Shown here: piece after piece, positions 63,697 through 64,000 of the stretch
How positions within the stretch are numbered: position 1 is the stretch's first letter
Layout: each line of letters starts with the position of its first letter
Assembly: GCF_014839805.1 (NCBI RefSeq)
Contig: NC_051126.1
Location: 11,540,609 to 11,604,608, forward strand
Direction of reading: 5' to 3'
Source: Manduca sexta
Lineage: Eukaryota; Arthropoda; Insecta; Lepidoptera; Sphingidae
Length of the DNA stretch: 64,000 bases
Notes under the pieces: generated by a model
The model's input: the letters and a program-made list of their open reading frames with translations, nothing else
The model's database searches: none
What the model was told of the DNA's origin: nothing
Translations under genes and position numbers: made by a program

Positions 63697-64000
63697 CTTG
63701 TCATCTAGAGACAAATGTTTAGTTATTTCCCAGTTATTATTTTCCAGAATTTGCCGTGTATAGCCATCATAACGCAGGTTAGAGACCAGAAGCTAAGTTC
63801 GTTTAACTTTACTTGCTTTGCTAAGGAAATTACACATAGAACTATATAAGAATGTATACCAGCTTTGCGAACTAAGCTAAATGAACTTGGGTTAGTTTAC
63901 GGATATAACTAAAGACCGCAAATTAGATTTCCAGTACATTACCTATTAAACTTTAACTTCCGAGAAGCTACTTCTCCAGGTGATCCGTCCAACAGAAGAC

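Noticed and set aside
62129..62449. 106-codon minus-strand frame
   Set aside because: No transmembrane or domain pattern; at most a 12-codon turret exon could lie inside.

Overview
The window looks like AT-rich nuclear DNA from a moth or butterfly. The evidence is small exons in long AT-rich introns and a dense load of repeats typical of Lepidoptera: Helitrons opening TCCTACTAATATTATAAATG or TCTATACTATTATATAAAGC and closing with a GC hairpin plus CTAG, two tRNA-headed SINE families, LINE 3' ends, and short palindromic elements. No bacterial-style gene, rRNA, CRISPR array or stand-alone tRNA was seen.

One host gene dominates. On the minus strand, from the right edge (about 63.7 kb) to a stop codon at 16902, I could chain 42 exons by reading GT/AG sites and phases. 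They total about 5.6 kb of coding sequence (roughly 1,870 codons), and neighbouring phases agree throughout. Each of four successive units carries six-transmembrane channel pieces, a C-linker and a cyclic-nucleotide-binding fold (cNBD), all in one reading frame. Repeat 1 is at 63.7-58.6 kb (its S1-S2, and probably part of S3, lie beyond the window), repeat 2 at 58.1-43.2 kb, repeat 3 at 42.7-28.6 kb and repeat 4 at 28.1-16.9 kb. This is the architecture of the CNGK channels known from sea-urchin and fish sperm, where one polypeptide forms the whole pore. Here the four pore signatures have all drifted from GYG, and differently: Arg-Arg-Arg, Gly-Thr-Ser, Gly-Val-Gly and Gly-Gly-Asp. Only repeat 4 keeps a clearly basic S4. 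The cNBDs appear to lack the usual phosphate-binding Arg. I consider this divergent, asymmetric, single-chain channel the main discovery candidate. Two weak points remain: a one-base frameshift in the repeat 1 C-linker exon, and no confident exon for the S6 of repeat 2.

The introns and the region downstream of the gene (1-16.8 kb) are filled with repeats. I grouped them into SINE-A, SINE-B, repeat C, repeat D, LINE 3' ends and Helitrons. Several are nested with visible target-site duplications. From 1 to 16.8 kb I see no convincing host gene.
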